This document shows positions 52,355 through 61,021 of a stretch of DNA of 64,000 nucleotides, one piece after another; position 1 is the first letter of the stretch, and every line of letters starts with the position of its first letter. The notes beneath the pieces are model-generated. The model did no database searches, was not told the origin of the DNA, and saw only the letters and a list, made by a program, of their open reading frames with translations. Position numbers and translations under genes: made by a program. The DNA comes from Caulobacter sp. BK020 (GTDB taxonomy: Bacteria > Pseudomonadota > Alphaproteobacteria > Caulobacterales > Caulobacteraceae), in the NCBI RefSeq assembly GCF_004342605.1, contig NZ_SLZL01000001.1, positions 432,480-496,479 on the forward strand, read 5' to 3'.

Positions 52355-53617
52355 ATGACCGAGAAATACCAGCCCCACCTGCATGACAACGCCCTGCTCG
52401 ACCCGGTCGACGAGATCGACGGCGAAGGCGGCGAGGGCGAGCGCGTCGCCAAGATGCTGGCCCGTTCGGGCGTGGCCTCGCGGCGCGAGGTCGAGCGGCT
52501 GATCGAGGCCGGCAAGGTGGCGCTGAACGGAACGGTGCTGACCACCCCCGCCGTCAAGGTCCGCCCCGGCGACATCCTGACCGTCGACGGCAAGATGATC
52601 GACGAGCCCGAGCCGACGCGGATTTTCCGCTACCACAAGCCGACGGGCCTGCTGACCTCGCACAACGACCCCAAGAACCGCCCGACGGTTTTCCAGGCCC
52701 TGCCGCGCGACCTGCCGCGCGTCATCTCGGTGGGCCGCCTGGACCTCAACTCCGAGGGCCTGCTGCTGCTGACCAACGACGGCGAGCTGTCGCGGGCGCT
52801 GGAGATGCCCCAGAACGCCTGGGTGCGCCGCTACCGGGCCCGCGCCTTCGGCGACACCACCCAGGCCAGGCTGGATCGGCTGAAGGACGGCATCACGGTC
52901 GAGGGCGTGCGCTACGGCCCGATCGAGGCCCGGCTGGACAAGGCCCAGGACAAGGCCGGCGGCGGCAAGAACATCTGGATCACCCTGACCCTCAGCGAAG
53001 GCAAGAACCGCGAGGTCCGCAAGGTGCTGGAGGCGATCGGCCTGAAGGTCAACCGCCTGATCCGCCTATCCTACGGCCCCTTCGCCCTGGGGACCCTGCT
53101 GCCGGGCCAGGTCGAGGAGGTCGGCCCCCGGGTGATCCGCGAGCTGCTGGAAGGCATCATCCCGCCCGAGAACATGCCGACGGGCGACAAGCCGCGGTTC
53201 GTCGGCGTGGCCGATCCGCTGAAGGCCCCGGGCCAGGCGGGCGGCGGCGACATGCAGCGCCGGGGCGTGCCCCGGGCCGGCAAGATGACCCAGGTCGCCA
53301 TCCTCTCGCCCGAGGAGAAGGTCGAAGAGGAAAGGTTCGTCCGCAAGCCCGGCTGGGCCAAGCCGAAGAAGAAGCCGGCGATCGCGGGCAAGGCCGGCGC
53401 CGGCAAGACGCCGGTCGGCAAGCCTGGCGGGCGTCCGGGCAAGAAGTCGATCGAGACCAAGATCGTCGGCCCCCGGGCCCTGTCGCCGCGGGAGGCGGCC
53501 GACAAGCGCATCCGCGAAAAGGCTCAGGCCGAGAAGGCCGCCGACAAGCGCGGCAAGGACGTCCCCGCCAAGGCCGGCGGCAAGCCGGGCGGAGCGGCTC
53601 CGCGCGGCAAGCGCTGA
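52355..53617 (+). CDS. rluB: RluB-type 23S rRNA pseudouridine synthase with basic tail
   Basis: A 420-residue enzyme. An S4 RNA-binding domain (about 30-80, RVAKMLARSGVASRREVERLIEAGKV) precedes the catalytic domain. The catalytic Asp is in VGRLDLNSEGLLLLTNDG, and SEGKNREVRKVLEAIGL is diagnostic of the RluB/E/F and RsuA group. From about residue 285 the protein carries a long Lys/Gly/Pro-rich tail, common in alphaproteobacterial RluB and probably RNA-binding. The start MTEKYQP has AAGGA upstream. The exact modified base (U2605 in E. coli RluB) is assumed by family. A dispersed repeat begins 5 bp after the stop. Confidence 0.9.
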   Translation: MTEKYQPHLHDNALLDPVDEIDGEGGEGERVAKMLARSGVASRREVERLIEAGKVALNGTVLTTPAVKVRPGDILTVDGKMIDEPEPTRIFRYHKPTGLLTSHNDPKNRPTVFQALPRDLPRVISVGRLDLNSEGLLLLTNDGELSRALEMPQNAWVRRYRARAFGDTTQARLDRLKDGITVEGVRYGPIEARLDKAQDKAGGGKNIWITLTLSEGKNREVRKVLEAIGLKVNRLIRLSYGPFALGTLLPGQVEEVGPRVIRELLEGIIPPENMPTGDKPRFVGVADPLKAPGQAGGGDMQRRGVPRAGKMTQVAILSPEEKVEEERFVRKPGWAKPKKKPAIAGKAGAGKTPVGKPGGRPGKKSIETKIVGPRALSPREAADKRIREKAQAEKAADKRGKDVPAKAGGKPGGAAPRGKR

Positions 53618-53622
53618 CACCC

Positions 53623-53726
53623 AGAGCATCGCGCGGAAAAGTGGACGCCGGTTTTCCGCAAAAGCGATGCGAAAACAAAAACCTAGAGCAAGTCGTGCGA
53701 TTCCTATATCGCGCGATTTGCTCTAG
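53623..53726. repeat. CTAG-bounded palindromic dispersed repeat, copy 2
   Basis: A near-identical, inverted counterpart of 20300-20406. It begins agagcatcgcgcggaaaag (its left CTAG is changed to CCAG) and ends ctctag at 53721-53726. The internal hairpin ctagagcaagtcg...atttgctctag spans 53683-53726. The terminal CTAG contains the TAG stop (53723-53725, read on the minus strand) of the CDP-alcohol phosphotransferase gene, just as copy 1 contributes stop codons. Confidence 0.85.
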
Positions 53727-54385
53727 CCTCGCAGTCCTCTCGCCAGGTTCCGCGTCCGTCGGATCACCGTGGCCAGGCTCCCGGCCGCGATCACCAGCAG
53801 GCCGCACAGCAGCACCACGCCACGGCCACGCCACGGCGGCTCGAACACCGAGATCAGGCAGAACGCCGTCAGCGTCGCCATCCGCTGTGGCTTGGCCATC
53901 GGTCCCGAGAAGTCGGCGGGCTGGCCCAGGCCCCGACCCAGTTCGCGGACATAGGCGGTCAGCACCGCCAGGACCGCCGCGATCCAGCCGACGGCCGCGC
54001 CGCCGTGGATCCCGGCCGACCGGACGCCATAGCCGGCCCCAGCCAGCAGCAGGACGTCGGCCACGCGGTCGGGCAGCTCGTTCCAGATCGGCCCCGCCGG
54101 CCCGCCCCGACCATGCTCGACCGCCACCAGGCCGTCCAGCAGGTTGCACAGCAGCCGCGCCTGGATGCAGGCCGCCGCCAGCAGGAACCCCGCCGCGCGC
54201 AGGAGCCAGCCGTCCAGCGCCCCGGCGGCCATCATCAGCGCCCCGCCCAGGGCCGCGAAGGCGACGCCGGTGGCCGAGACGACGTCCGGGTCGACCTTGG
54301 CCTCGGCCAGCCGCCGGGCCATCCCGCGCGCGAAAGCGGCGTCGCGAACCTTCAGCGGGCGGCGGTTGTCCAGGTCCTGGGTCAT
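53723..54385 (-). CDS. CDP-alcohol phosphatidyltransferase family protein
   Basis: A 220-residue membrane enzyme with about six helices. The catalytic motif is present in variant form: DGLVAVEHGRGGPAGP then NELPDRVAD, keeping the first Asp-Gly and both later Asp but with Val where the consensus has Arg after Ala, and an altered spacing. The family transfers a phospho-alcohol from a CDP-linked donor, such as CDP-diacylglycerol. It is divergent from the CdsA-PlsC pair that would supply this donor, so the three likely cooperate. The stop codon is supplied by the dispersed repeat. Confidence 0.85.
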   Translation of the reverse strand: MTQDLDNRRPLKVRDAAFARGMARRLAEAKVDPDVVSATGVAFAALGGALMMAAGALDGWLLRAAGFLLAAACIQARLLCNLLDGLVAVEHGRGGPAGPIWNELPDRVADVLLLAGAGYGVRSAGIHGGAAVGWIAAVLAVLTAYVRELGRGLGQPADFSGPMAKPQRMATLTAFCLISVFEPPWRGRGVVLLCGLLVIAAGSLATVIRRTRNLARGLRG

Positions 54386-54457
54386 GGCGTCTCCTCCAAG
54401 GCGAGAACTAGGCTATAGCTAAACCCGTTCACCGCCAGGGGCGTTGGCAGGAGCCGC

Positions 54458-55432
54458 ATGGACATCGTCGCCGCCGTTCGAGCCTTCTTCGCCGCCCAGC
54501 CGCCGGCCCTGCTGGCCGGCCTGGCCGGCGTGGTGGCTTTGCTGAGCGTGGCCGGGGCGATCGCCACCGTGCTGACCGCCCTGAAACCGGACCGGGACTA
54601 CCGCGAGCTGCGGCAGCGCATCGCCAGCTGGTGGGTGATGGTCGCCCTGCTGGCCGGGGCTCTGCTGCTGGGCTGGCAGGCCACCGTGCTGGCCTTCGCC
54701 CTGGTCTCGTTCATGGCCCTGCGCGAGTTCCTGTCCCTGGCCCCGATCCGCAAGGAGGACCGGCCGGCCATCCTGGCCGCCTATCTGGCCCTGGTCGCCG
54801 CCTACGGCTTCATCGCCGCCGACAAGTACATGTTCTACCTGGTGTTCATCCCGGTCTGGGCCTTCCTGGGCCTGCCGTTCCTGATGGCCATGCTGGGCCA
54901 GACGCGGGGTTTCCTGACCACGGCGGCCACCTTCCACTGGGGTCTGGTCACCTGCGTCTACAATCTCGGCTTCGCCGCCTTCCTGATGCGGACGCCCGAC
55001 AGCGACCGCCTGCCGGCAGGGGCGGCGGGGCTGGTGTTCTTCCTGCTGCTGGCCACCGAGTTCAACGATGTGGCCCAGTACGTGTTCGGCAAGCTGCTGG
55101 GCCGCCGCAAGATCGCGCCCACGGTCAGCCCCAACAAGACCTGGGAGGGCTTCCTGGGCGGCTGGCTGGCGACGGGGCTGCTGATCGGGTTCGCCGGGCC
55201 GCTGTTCACCCCCCTGGCCGGCCCCGGCCTGCTGGTGGTGGCCGTCGCCCTGCCGCTGGCGGGCTTCGCGGGCGATGTCACCATGAGCGCGGTCAAGCGC
55301 GACATCGGGGTCAAGGACACCTCGCACGCCATTCCCGGCCACGGCGGGGTGCTGGACCGCGCCGACAGCCTGACCTTCACCGCCCCGCTCTATTTCCACC
55401 TGCTGGCGGTTTTCGCCCTGAGCAAGTTCTGA
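54458..55432 (+). CDS. cdsA: Phosphatidate cytidylyltransferase (CdsA family)
   Basis: A 324-residue membrane enzyme with eight or more helices. The signature SAVKRDIGVKDTSHAIPGHGGVLDRADSL (about residues 280-308) carries the catalytic Asp residues, and the earlier SPNKTWEG is the second conserved motif. It makes CDP-diacylglycerol from phosphatidate and CTP. The gene is not in the uppS-dxr-bamA neighbourhood where the housekeeping cdsA usually lies, so this may be an additional copy. The last codons and stop are part of a triple 14-bp tandem repeat. PlsC follows 31 bp later. Confidence 0.92.
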   Translation: MDIVAAVRAFFAAQPPALLAGLAGVVALLSVAGAIATVLTALKPDRDYRELRQRIASWWVMVALLAGALLLGWQATVLAFALVSFMALREFLSLAPIRKEDRPAILAAYLALVAAYGFIAADKYMFYLVFIPVWAFLGLPFLMAMLGQTRGFLTTAATFHWGLVTCVYNLGFAAFLMRTPDSDRLPAGAAGLVFFLLLATEFNDVAQYVFGKLLGRRKIAPTVSPNKTWEGFLGGWLATGLLIGFAGPLFTPLAGPGLLVVAVALPLAGFAGDVTMSAVKRDIGVKDTSHAIPGHGGVLDRADSLTFTAPLYFHLLAVFALSKF

Positions 55433-55462
55433 TGAGCAAGTTCTGATGGGCAAGTTCTGATC
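55421..55462 (+). repeat. Triple 14-bp tandem repeat at the cdsA stop
   Basis: agcaagttctgatg occurs at 55421-55434 and again at 55435-55448. A third copy ggcaagttctgatc (two changes) is at 55449-55462. The first copy contains the final codons and TGA of cdsA; the rest fills most of the gap to plsC. Confidence 0.9.
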
Positions 55463-55463
55463 C

Positions 55464-56117
55464 ATGGGCTGGCTGCGCTTCCTGGTGCTGGTGCTGGTCG
55501 CCCGGCCCCTGGCGCTGTTCCTGACCGGGGCCGACGTCACCGGCCGCGAGCGCCTGCCGCTGAAGGGTCCGGCCATCGTCGCGGCCAACCATTCCAGCCA
55601 TGTCGACACCCTGCTGCTGCTGGCCATCTTCCCGTCCCGGGCGGTGGCCCGGGTGCGGCCGGTGGCGGCGGCCGACTATTTCCTGCGCGATCCGGTGATC
55701 GGCTGGTTCTCGCGCCATGTGATCGGCATCGTGCCGGTGGCCCGGCTGAAGGCGGGCCAAAGAACACGGGACGATGGCGAGGACGTGCTGGCCCCGGCCC
55801 GCGCGGCCCTGGCGGCCGGCGACATCGTCGTGGTGTTTCCCGAGGGCACGCGCGGCGACGGCGACCAGCTGGGCCAGCTGAAAGGCGGGGTGGCGCGCCT
55901 GGCCGAGGCCTTTCCCGAGGCGCCGGTGACGCCGGTCTGGATCCAGGGCGCCGGCCGCGTCCTGCCCAAGGGCGAGGCCATCCCCGCGCCGCTGAACTGC
56001 GCGGTGCTGGTCGGCGAGCCGCTGGACTGGGAAGGGGGCAGGACCGCCTTCATGGCGCGGTTGCGCGTGGCCCTGCTGGCCCTGAAGGACCAGGCGCCGC
56101 CCCTGCGGTGGTCCTGA
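55464..56117 (+). CDS. plsC: 1-acyl-sn-glycerol-3-phosphate acyltransferase
   Basis: A 217-residue PlsC-type acyltransferase. The catalytic motif NHSSHVD (H-x4-D) is at about residues 42-48, and FPEGTRGDGD (motif III) lies near 125. A single N-terminal hydrophobic segment likely anchors it to the inner membrane. It acylates lysophosphatidate to phosphatidate, the substrate of the CdsA encoded 31 bp upstream. These two genes and the divergent CDP-alcohol phosphotransferase make a compact phospholipid set. Confidence 0.9.
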   Translation: MGWLRFLVLVLVARPLALFLTGADVTGRERLPLKGPAIVAANHSSHVDTLLLLAIFPSRAVARVRPVAAADYFLRDPVIGWFSRHVIGIVPVARLKAGQRTRDDGEDVLAPARAALAAGDIVVVFPEGTRGDGDQLGQLKGGVARLAEAFPEAPVTPVWIQGAGRVLPKGEAIPAPLNCAVLVGEPLDWEGGRTAFMARLRVALLALKDQAPPLRWS

Positions 56118-56124
56118 TCGTCGG

Positions 56125-57066
56125 CTAGGTCGCCGCCAGCCGCGTCCAGCGACGCAGCGGCGCCCAGCGGGCCACGATCTCGGCCAGGGCGACATAGCCG
56201 GCCAGCATCAGCGGCGCGATGACCAGGGTCTCGGGCGGGAAGCCGTGCGGCGGGTCGGGCTTCAGCGACATCGGCTGGATGAACAGCAGGATCAGGATGT
56301 TGTTGGCCGCGTGGGCCCCGACCGCGAACTCAATACCGCCGAGGCGCAGGGTCATCCAGGCCAGGCCCACGCCCATGGCCAGCCGCACCAGGAAGGCGTC
56401 GAGATTGGGATCGAAGTGGATCGCCGAGAACAGCAGGCCGCTCAGCACCAGCACCACGCGCGGATCGGGGAACCAGGCGCCGACGACCTTGATCAGCCAG
56501 CCCCGAAAGACGAGCTCCTCGGCGGCGGCGGCGATGACCAGCAGGAAGACGGTCAGGGCCGCATAGGCCAGTCGGCCGGCCAGGTCCGGACTGATGGCCA
56601 GCAACGGCGCGCCGTGCGCCTTGGGGTCCAGCGCCGCTGAGGCCAGCAGGAGCGGCCCGATCGTCAGGGCGAACAGGCCCAGGCCCAGCAGCAGCAGCCG
56701 CCAGCGGAAGCCGGACGCGGCGGTGAAATAGGACGACAGCCGGCGACGATGCAGCAGGGCGGCGACGCCGACGAAGGCCAGGGCCATGCCGCCGTTGACG
56801 AAGGCCAGCAGGCTGATCACGAAGGCGATCTGGGTCAGGCCGGCCGGGGTCTCGCCCAGGCTGATCATCGCCATCAGCCGCTCGGCCGATTCGACCCCGC
56901 CGCCGGCGATCGCGAAGGCCACGAACACGGCGATGCCGCAGATCACCGCCGCCAGCAGGGCGGCGACCACGCCGACCGGCAGGGTCAGCAGCAGTGGAAC
57001 CACGCGGCGGTCGGCCGACGTCAGGTCGTCCAGGAACGGCGACCGTCGAAGCTCTGCTAGCACCAC
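56125..57066 (-). CDS. CPBP-family intramembrane metalloprotease
   Basis: A 313-residue membrane protein with about eight helices. Motif 1 EELVFRGW, motif 2 FSAIHF and motif 3 GAHAANN supply the Glu, His and Asn/His of the CPBP (CAAX protease and bacteriocin-processing) family. No ATG gives a sensible N-terminus. I chose the GTG at 57066, which is 9 nt after AGGA; a GTG follows directly at 57063, and the longer ATG frame reaches back over a divergent promoter. The role is unknown. Its stop is 8 bp from that of plsC, convergent. Confidence 0.8.
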   Translation of the reverse strand: MVLAELRRSPFLDDLTSADRRVVPLLLTLPVGVVAALLAAVICGIAVFVAFAIAGGGVESAERLMAMISLGETPAGLTQIAFVISLLAFVNGGMALAFVGVAALLHRRRLSSYFTAASGFRWRLLLLGLGLFALTIGPLLLASAALDPKAHGAPLLAISPDLAGRLAYAALTVFLLVIAAAAEELVFRGWLIKVVGAWFPDPRVVLVLSGLLFSAIHFDPNLDAFLVRLAMGVGLAWMTLRLGGIEFAVGAHAANNILILLFIQPMSLKPDPPHGFPPETLVIAPLMLAGYVALAEIVARWAPLRRWTRLAAT

Positions 57067-57202
57067 TGTTTTCGATCCTGGCCCGACATCATCGCTAGGC
57101 GTTCGGCGCGCGGGACGCAAGCGGCGCGACACGCGACTTGCCGCGACGGCCGGCGCGCGGCACACATCGAGGCGAAAACGGCCGGGGCAAAGCGGGGCGC
57201 GC

Positions 57203-57835
57203 ATGACCGACAACACCCACAAGGAAGCACAGCATCTTCACCGCCTGATCCTGTTCTCGGACGCGGTGTTCGCGATCGCCATCACCCTGCTGGCCATCGA
57301 GATCCATCCGCCCGAGCACTGGCGCGGGGTGGCCGATCTGTTCGGCCAGATGCAGCACAAGCTGATGGCCTATGTCGTCAGCTTCGCCGTCGTCGGCATC
57401 TACTGGGTCAGCCATCGCCGCACCTATTCGCGCCTGCGCCGGGCCGATGGCGTGCTGGACGGGCTGAACCTGGTGATGCTGGGGCTCTTGGCCCTGCTGC
57501 CGCTGGGCACCGAACTGCTCTGGGAGAACGGCAACGCGGCGTCGGTGTTCGTCTATGTGGGCCTGGTGACCGCCATAGGCCTGGCCCATGCGGCGGCCTG
57601 GGGCTACGCCGCCTTCTTCGGGGGCCTGTCGGAACCCATGCCGGCGCTCGAGAAGATCTACGTACTGCTGCGCGTGGCCCTGCTGCCTGGACTGATGTGC
57701 AGCCTGACCTTCGTCAGCCTGATCACCCACACGCCCTGGGGCTGGCTGGGCATCGCCCTGGTCGTGGGCGGCCTTTCGGTCATCAACCGCCTGATGGCGC
57801 GGAAGGCCGCGGCCGTCCAGACGGCGGAAGCCTGA
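57203..57835 (+). CDS. TMEM175-like potassium channel family protein (DUF1211)
   Basis: A 210-residue membrane protein with six predicted helices. The helix 1 motif RLILFSDAVFAIAITLLAIEI (about 14-34), with its conserved FSDAVFAI, is diagnostic of TMEM175/DUF1211 channels. In these, bulky hydrophobic residues of helix 1 form the filter. Bacterial members conduct potassium. The ATG at 57203 follows a GGGGC-rich leader. It is divergent from the CPBP protease and precedes rsmD by 2 bp, so the pair is probably co-transcribed. Confidence 0.88.
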   Translation: MTDNTHKEAQHLHRLILFSDAVFAIAITLLAIEIHPPEHWRGVADLFGQMQHKLMAYVVSFAVVGIYWVSHRRTYSRLRRADGVLDGLNLVMLGLLALLPLGTELLWENGNAASVFVYVGLVTAIGLAHAAAWGYAAFFGGLSEPMPALEKIYVLLRVALLPGLMCSLTFVSLITHTPWGWLGIALVVGGLSVINRLMARKAAAVQTAEA

Positions 57836-57837
57836 CC

Positions 57838-58401
57838 GTGCGCATCGTCTCGGGCCGGTATCGCGGCAAGGCCATCGCCACCCCGCCGGGCGACACCACC
57901 CGTCCCACCTCCGACCGGGCCCGGCAGGCGGTGTTCAACATCCTCGAGCACGCCGCCTGGGCGCCCGAGCTGCACGGGGCCCGGGTCATCGACCTGTTCG
58001 CCGGCTCCGGGGCCCTGGGCCTGGAGGCGATGTCGCGCGGGGCGGCCTTCTGCCTGTTCGTCGAGACCGACGACGCCGCGCGCGGCGCCATCCGCGAGAA
58101 CATGGAAGCCTTCGGCCTGTTCGGCCAGGCCCGGGTGCACCGGCGCGACGCCACGGACCCGGGCCCACGCCCCGGCAGTGTCGGCGCGCCGTTCGACATC
58201 GCCTTCCTCGACCCGCCCTACGCCAGGGGCCTGGGCGAGAAGGCCCTGGTGCAGCTTGTCGCCGGCGACTGGCTGGCCCCTGGGGCGATCGTGATGTTCG
58301 AGCGCGGCCGCGACGAGCCCGACCCCGCCCCGGCCGGCTTCGAGCGGCTCGACGCGCGCGACTATGGCGCCGCGCGCGTCTTCTTCTTCCGGCTGGCCTG
58401 A
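57838..58401 (+). CDS. rsmD: 16S rRNA (guanine-966-N2)-methyltransferase
   Basis: A 187-residue methyltransferase. RIVSGRYRGKAIATPPGDTTRPTSDRARQAVFNIL is the RsmD N-terminus. DLFAGSGALGLEAMSRGA binds SAM, and FLDPPYARG is the catalytic DPPY motif. It modifies G966 of 16S rRNA during 30S assembly. The GTG at 57838, 2 bp after the channel gene's stop, gives the family N-terminus; no ATG fits. Tight spacing suggests translational coupling with the upstream gene. Confidence 0.93.
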   Translation: MRIVSGRYRGKAIATPPGDTTRPTSDRARQAVFNILEHAAWAPELHGARVIDLFAGSGALGLEAMSRGAAFCLFVETDDAARGAIRENMEAFGLFGQARVHRRDATDPGPRPGSVGAPFDIAFLDPPYARGLGEKALVQLVAGDWLAPGAIVMFERGRDEPDPAPAGFERLDARDYGAARVFFFRLA

Positions 58402-58418
58402 CCGCCCCAGCGGTCTAG

Positions 58419-58694
58419 CTACCAGCCCCGGGCGCTCACCCGGTTGTCGGCCTGCGCACGCAGGTTCGCCGCCCCTTCGCGCGTGATTCGGTAGGGGCGG
58501 CCGCCGGAACTGGCGATGAAGCGCCGCCGCTTCAGAGCTTTGAAGACCGCCAGGGTGCAGTCGCTCAGGCGCCAGCCCTCGCCGGTGATGCAGTCGGCGC
58601 CGACGATGCGGCCGCGGTTGTCGCGCACGAGTTCGATGCGGGCGCCCTGCGCCAGCGCGTGCAGCGTGCGTTGCTGCGGTTTGGAGATGTTCAA
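58419..58694 (-). CDS. YjhX family protein (UPF0386)
   Basis: A 91-residue basic protein. [25 protein letters not shown] at the start, [24 protein letters not shown] in the middle and [16 protein letters not shown] at the end closely follow the YjhX/UPF0386 pattern. In E. coli, YjhX is the toxin of the YjhX-YjhQ pair. No YjhQ-like acetyltransferase gene is adjacent here. In alphaproteobacteria solitary YjhX homologues are frequent, so toxicity should not be assumed. A hairpin (gagcctcc/ggaggctc, 58734-58752) lies 40 bp upstream. Confidence 0.82.
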   Translation of the reverse strand: MNISKPQQRTLHALAQGARIELVRDNRGRIVGADCITGEGWRLSDCTLAVFKALKRRRFIASSGGRPYRITREGAANLRAQADNRVSARGW

Positions 58695-58948
58695 GGAAGT
58701 TGTCCGAAGATCGAGGCGTGGGAACGCGCGTCAGAGCCTCCCTCGGAGGCTCGCCCTCAAAGATTTGGACGTGACGAAATCACGTCCGGGCGGGACACGC
58801 GGACGGAGCGGGGCCTGATCAGCTGTCGAACGGGAGGTTCGGAGCCTTAGGCCCGGACCTCGAACACAATCGGAGACATGAACCACACGGGGTTTCGGAC
58901 GGAGGCGAGCTTAGCGCATCCACCAAATCCGTCATCTCCCAAGGCTCG

Positions 58949-60946
58949 CTACTTCTTCTTGACCTTGGCCGGCGTGGTCTGGGCCACCTTGACCGGGGCG
59001 CCGTCGCGGCGGGCCTCGGCGACCAGGCTGGCGCAGTCGGCGTCCTTGGCCTCGCCGCCGGTCACGAACGGCAGGATGGCGGCCAGGGGCGAGACCAGGC
59101 TGCCCAGCGCGGCGGCGAGACCGCCCTGGGCCACCGCGCCGCCGGGCTCCAGCCCGACCTTGGGCGTCATGAACGGGCCCTTGATGGTGATCGGGATGAA
59201 CAGCCGCACCAGGCGCAGCTTCTTGCTGTCGCCCTCGATCTTCAGGTCCAGCCGCTCGTTCTGGAGATCGACAGTGCCCTTGCCCTTGGCCAGCACGACG
59301 CCGGTGTCGGCGACGATCTGGTTGGCGGTCATCACCCCGTCCCTGACGCTGAAGTCGGCCACGGCGCAGCGGACGCTGGTTTCGCGATTGTCCTTGCTGA
59401 GCAGCAGGATCAGGCCCTTGGAGGCGTTGACGCCCAGCAGTTCGGCGAAGGCCTGTCGGATCTCGCCCCGGGGCGAGACGACCGTCACCTGGCCATTGGC
59501 CGACGAGGCGGCGCGGTGCACCGAATTGCCGTAGCCGGTCAGCTTGGCCCGCGCCATCACCCCGCCCTCGATGGCCGGCTTGCCGCCGCTCTGGATCGGG
59601 ATGAAATCCTCCAGCTTGGCGTTGATCAGTCGCAGGTCGAGGTCGGTGCGCGGAACCTTGGGATTGGCGTCCAGTCGCACCTTCCCGGACAGATCGCCGC
59701 GCGAGAAGGTGAAACCGATGGGATCCAGGGTCAGCACGCCCTTTTCCAGGGTGACGTCGGCCCGCACCTTTTTCAGCGGCAGGTTGGGCGCGTTGACCGC
59801 CAGGGCGCGGTACTTGACCTTGGCGTCCATGGCCTTGACCCGCTCGACCTGCAGGGTGGCGTCGGGCAGCAGGCGGCGGGTGGCGTCGCGCTGGGCGGCC
59901 TCGACCTTCTGGCCCGCCGAGGCGGTCTCGCCGCGGCCCGTGGCCGGCGCCGCGCCGACCAGGCTGCCCAGGTCGTCGAAGTCCAGGCGTCGCGATTTCA
60001 GGTCGGCCTCCAGATACGGCCGCTCGCGCCCCATCAGCACGAACAGGTCGCCCGAGACGTCGCTGTCGCCGACCTGGCCGTTCAGCCTGTCGAAGTCGAA
60101 GCGTTCGCCGTTGCGGGTCAGGTGGCCGCTGATCCGGTAGGGCGGGGTGTTGGGCAGGGCCAGGCCGGTCAGGGCGTAGAGGCGGTTCAGGTCCGTGCCC
60201 GAGACGGTCAGCTGGGTCTCGAACAGGCCCAAATTGAACGGCTTGGTGATGTCGCCCTTGGCCGTGACATGGGTTGAGCCCGCCTCGACCCGCGCGTCGA
60301 ACGGATAGGGGCGGTTGGGCGAGATGTTCAGCAGCGGGCCGCCGGTGACCAGGGCGGTGAACGGCGAACGGTTCAGCTGGCCCCTGCCCTCCAGCACGAA
60401 CCTGCCGCGCCCGTCGCCGCCGGCGTGCTCGTTGGAGCTAACCGTGCCCAGGAAGAGGATGTCGCGCTGCTGGTCCTCGTAGCGCAGCTGGCCGTCATTG
60501 ATGATGAAGTGCTGGATGGCCGGCAGGTCCAGCGGCTTCCTGGGGGCGTTGGGATCGCCGAACGTCCAGTTGGCGCGACCGGAGGCCTCGCGCAGCAGGC
60601 GCACGTCGGGACGGTCGACGGCCAGCAGCGGCAGGATCACGTCGCCCTTCAGCAACGGCAGCAGCCTGATCTGCACCGCGATGCGGTCGACCTTGGCCAT
60701 CGGCGTTCCGGCGGGCGAGCCCTTGGGATCGGCCTTGGCCGCCCAGTCCGGCTGGGCGATGCGGACGCCCAGGGCCTCGGCCTTGGGCGACAGCGACCAG
60801 GGGTGGACGCGCAGGTCGCCGGTGATCACCACCTCGCGGTTCAGCCGCGCCGAGGCGAAGCGCCCCAGCGGGCCGCGAAACCAGTTCCAGTCGAAGATCA
60901 CCAGGAAGGCGACGATCGCCGCCGTCAGCAGGATCGCCCCGATCAT
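58949..60946 (-). CDS. AsmA family protein
   Basis: A protein of at least 665 residues. One N-terminal transmembrane helix (IGAILLTAAIVAFLVIFDW) precedes the AsmA domain (FASARLNREVVITGDLRVHPWSLSP, then GDLRV-type repeats) and a C-terminal AsmA_2 region (ASSANGQVTVVSPRGEIRQAFAELLG). The tail ends with Lys residues (AKVKKK). AsmA-like proteins bridge the periplasm and move phospholipids to the outer membrane. The first ATG is at 60946, but a perfect AGGAGG stands 7 nt before an in-frame CTG at 61024, so the natural start is probably 26 codons earlier. That would add a Pro/Arg-rich cytoplasmic segment. Confidence 0.88.
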   Translation of the reverse strand: MIGAILLTAAIVAFLVIFDWNWFRGPLGRFASARLNREVVITGDLRVHPWSLSPKAEALGVRIAQPDWAAKADPKGSPAGTPMAKVDRIAVQIRLLPLLKGDVILPLLAVDRPDVRLLREASGRANWTFGDPNAPRKPLDLPAIQHFIINDGQLRYEDQQRDILFLGTVSSNEHAGGDGRGRFVLEGRGQLNRSPFTALVTGGPLLNISPNRPYPFDARVEAGSTHVTAKGDITKPFNLGLFETQLTVSGTDLNRLYALTGLALPNTPPYRISGHLTRNGERFDFDRLNGQVGDSDVSGDLFVLMGRERPYLEADLKSRRLDFDDLGSLVGAAPATGRGETASAGQKVEAAQRDATRRLLPDATLQVERVKAMDAKVKYRALAVNAPNLPLKKVRADVTLEKGVLTLDPIGFTFSRGDLSGKVRLDANPKVPRTDLDLRLINAKLEDFIPIQSGGKPAIEGGVMARAKLTGYGNSVHRAASSANGQVTVVSPRGEIRQAFAELLGVNASKGLILLLSKDNRETSVRCAVADFSVRDGVMTANQIVADTGVVLAKGKGTVDLQNERLDLKIEGDSKKLRLVRLFIPITIKGPFMTPKVGLEPGGAVAQGGLAAALGSLVSPLAAILPFVTGGEAKDADCASLVAEARRDGAPVKVAQTTPAKVKKK

Positions 60947-61021
60947 CCCCCAGCGCGCGCGCGGCGGCAGGCCGCGCAGGCGCGCGGTCAGGCTGGGCGG
61001 CGGATTGGGAGCGAGCGTCGT

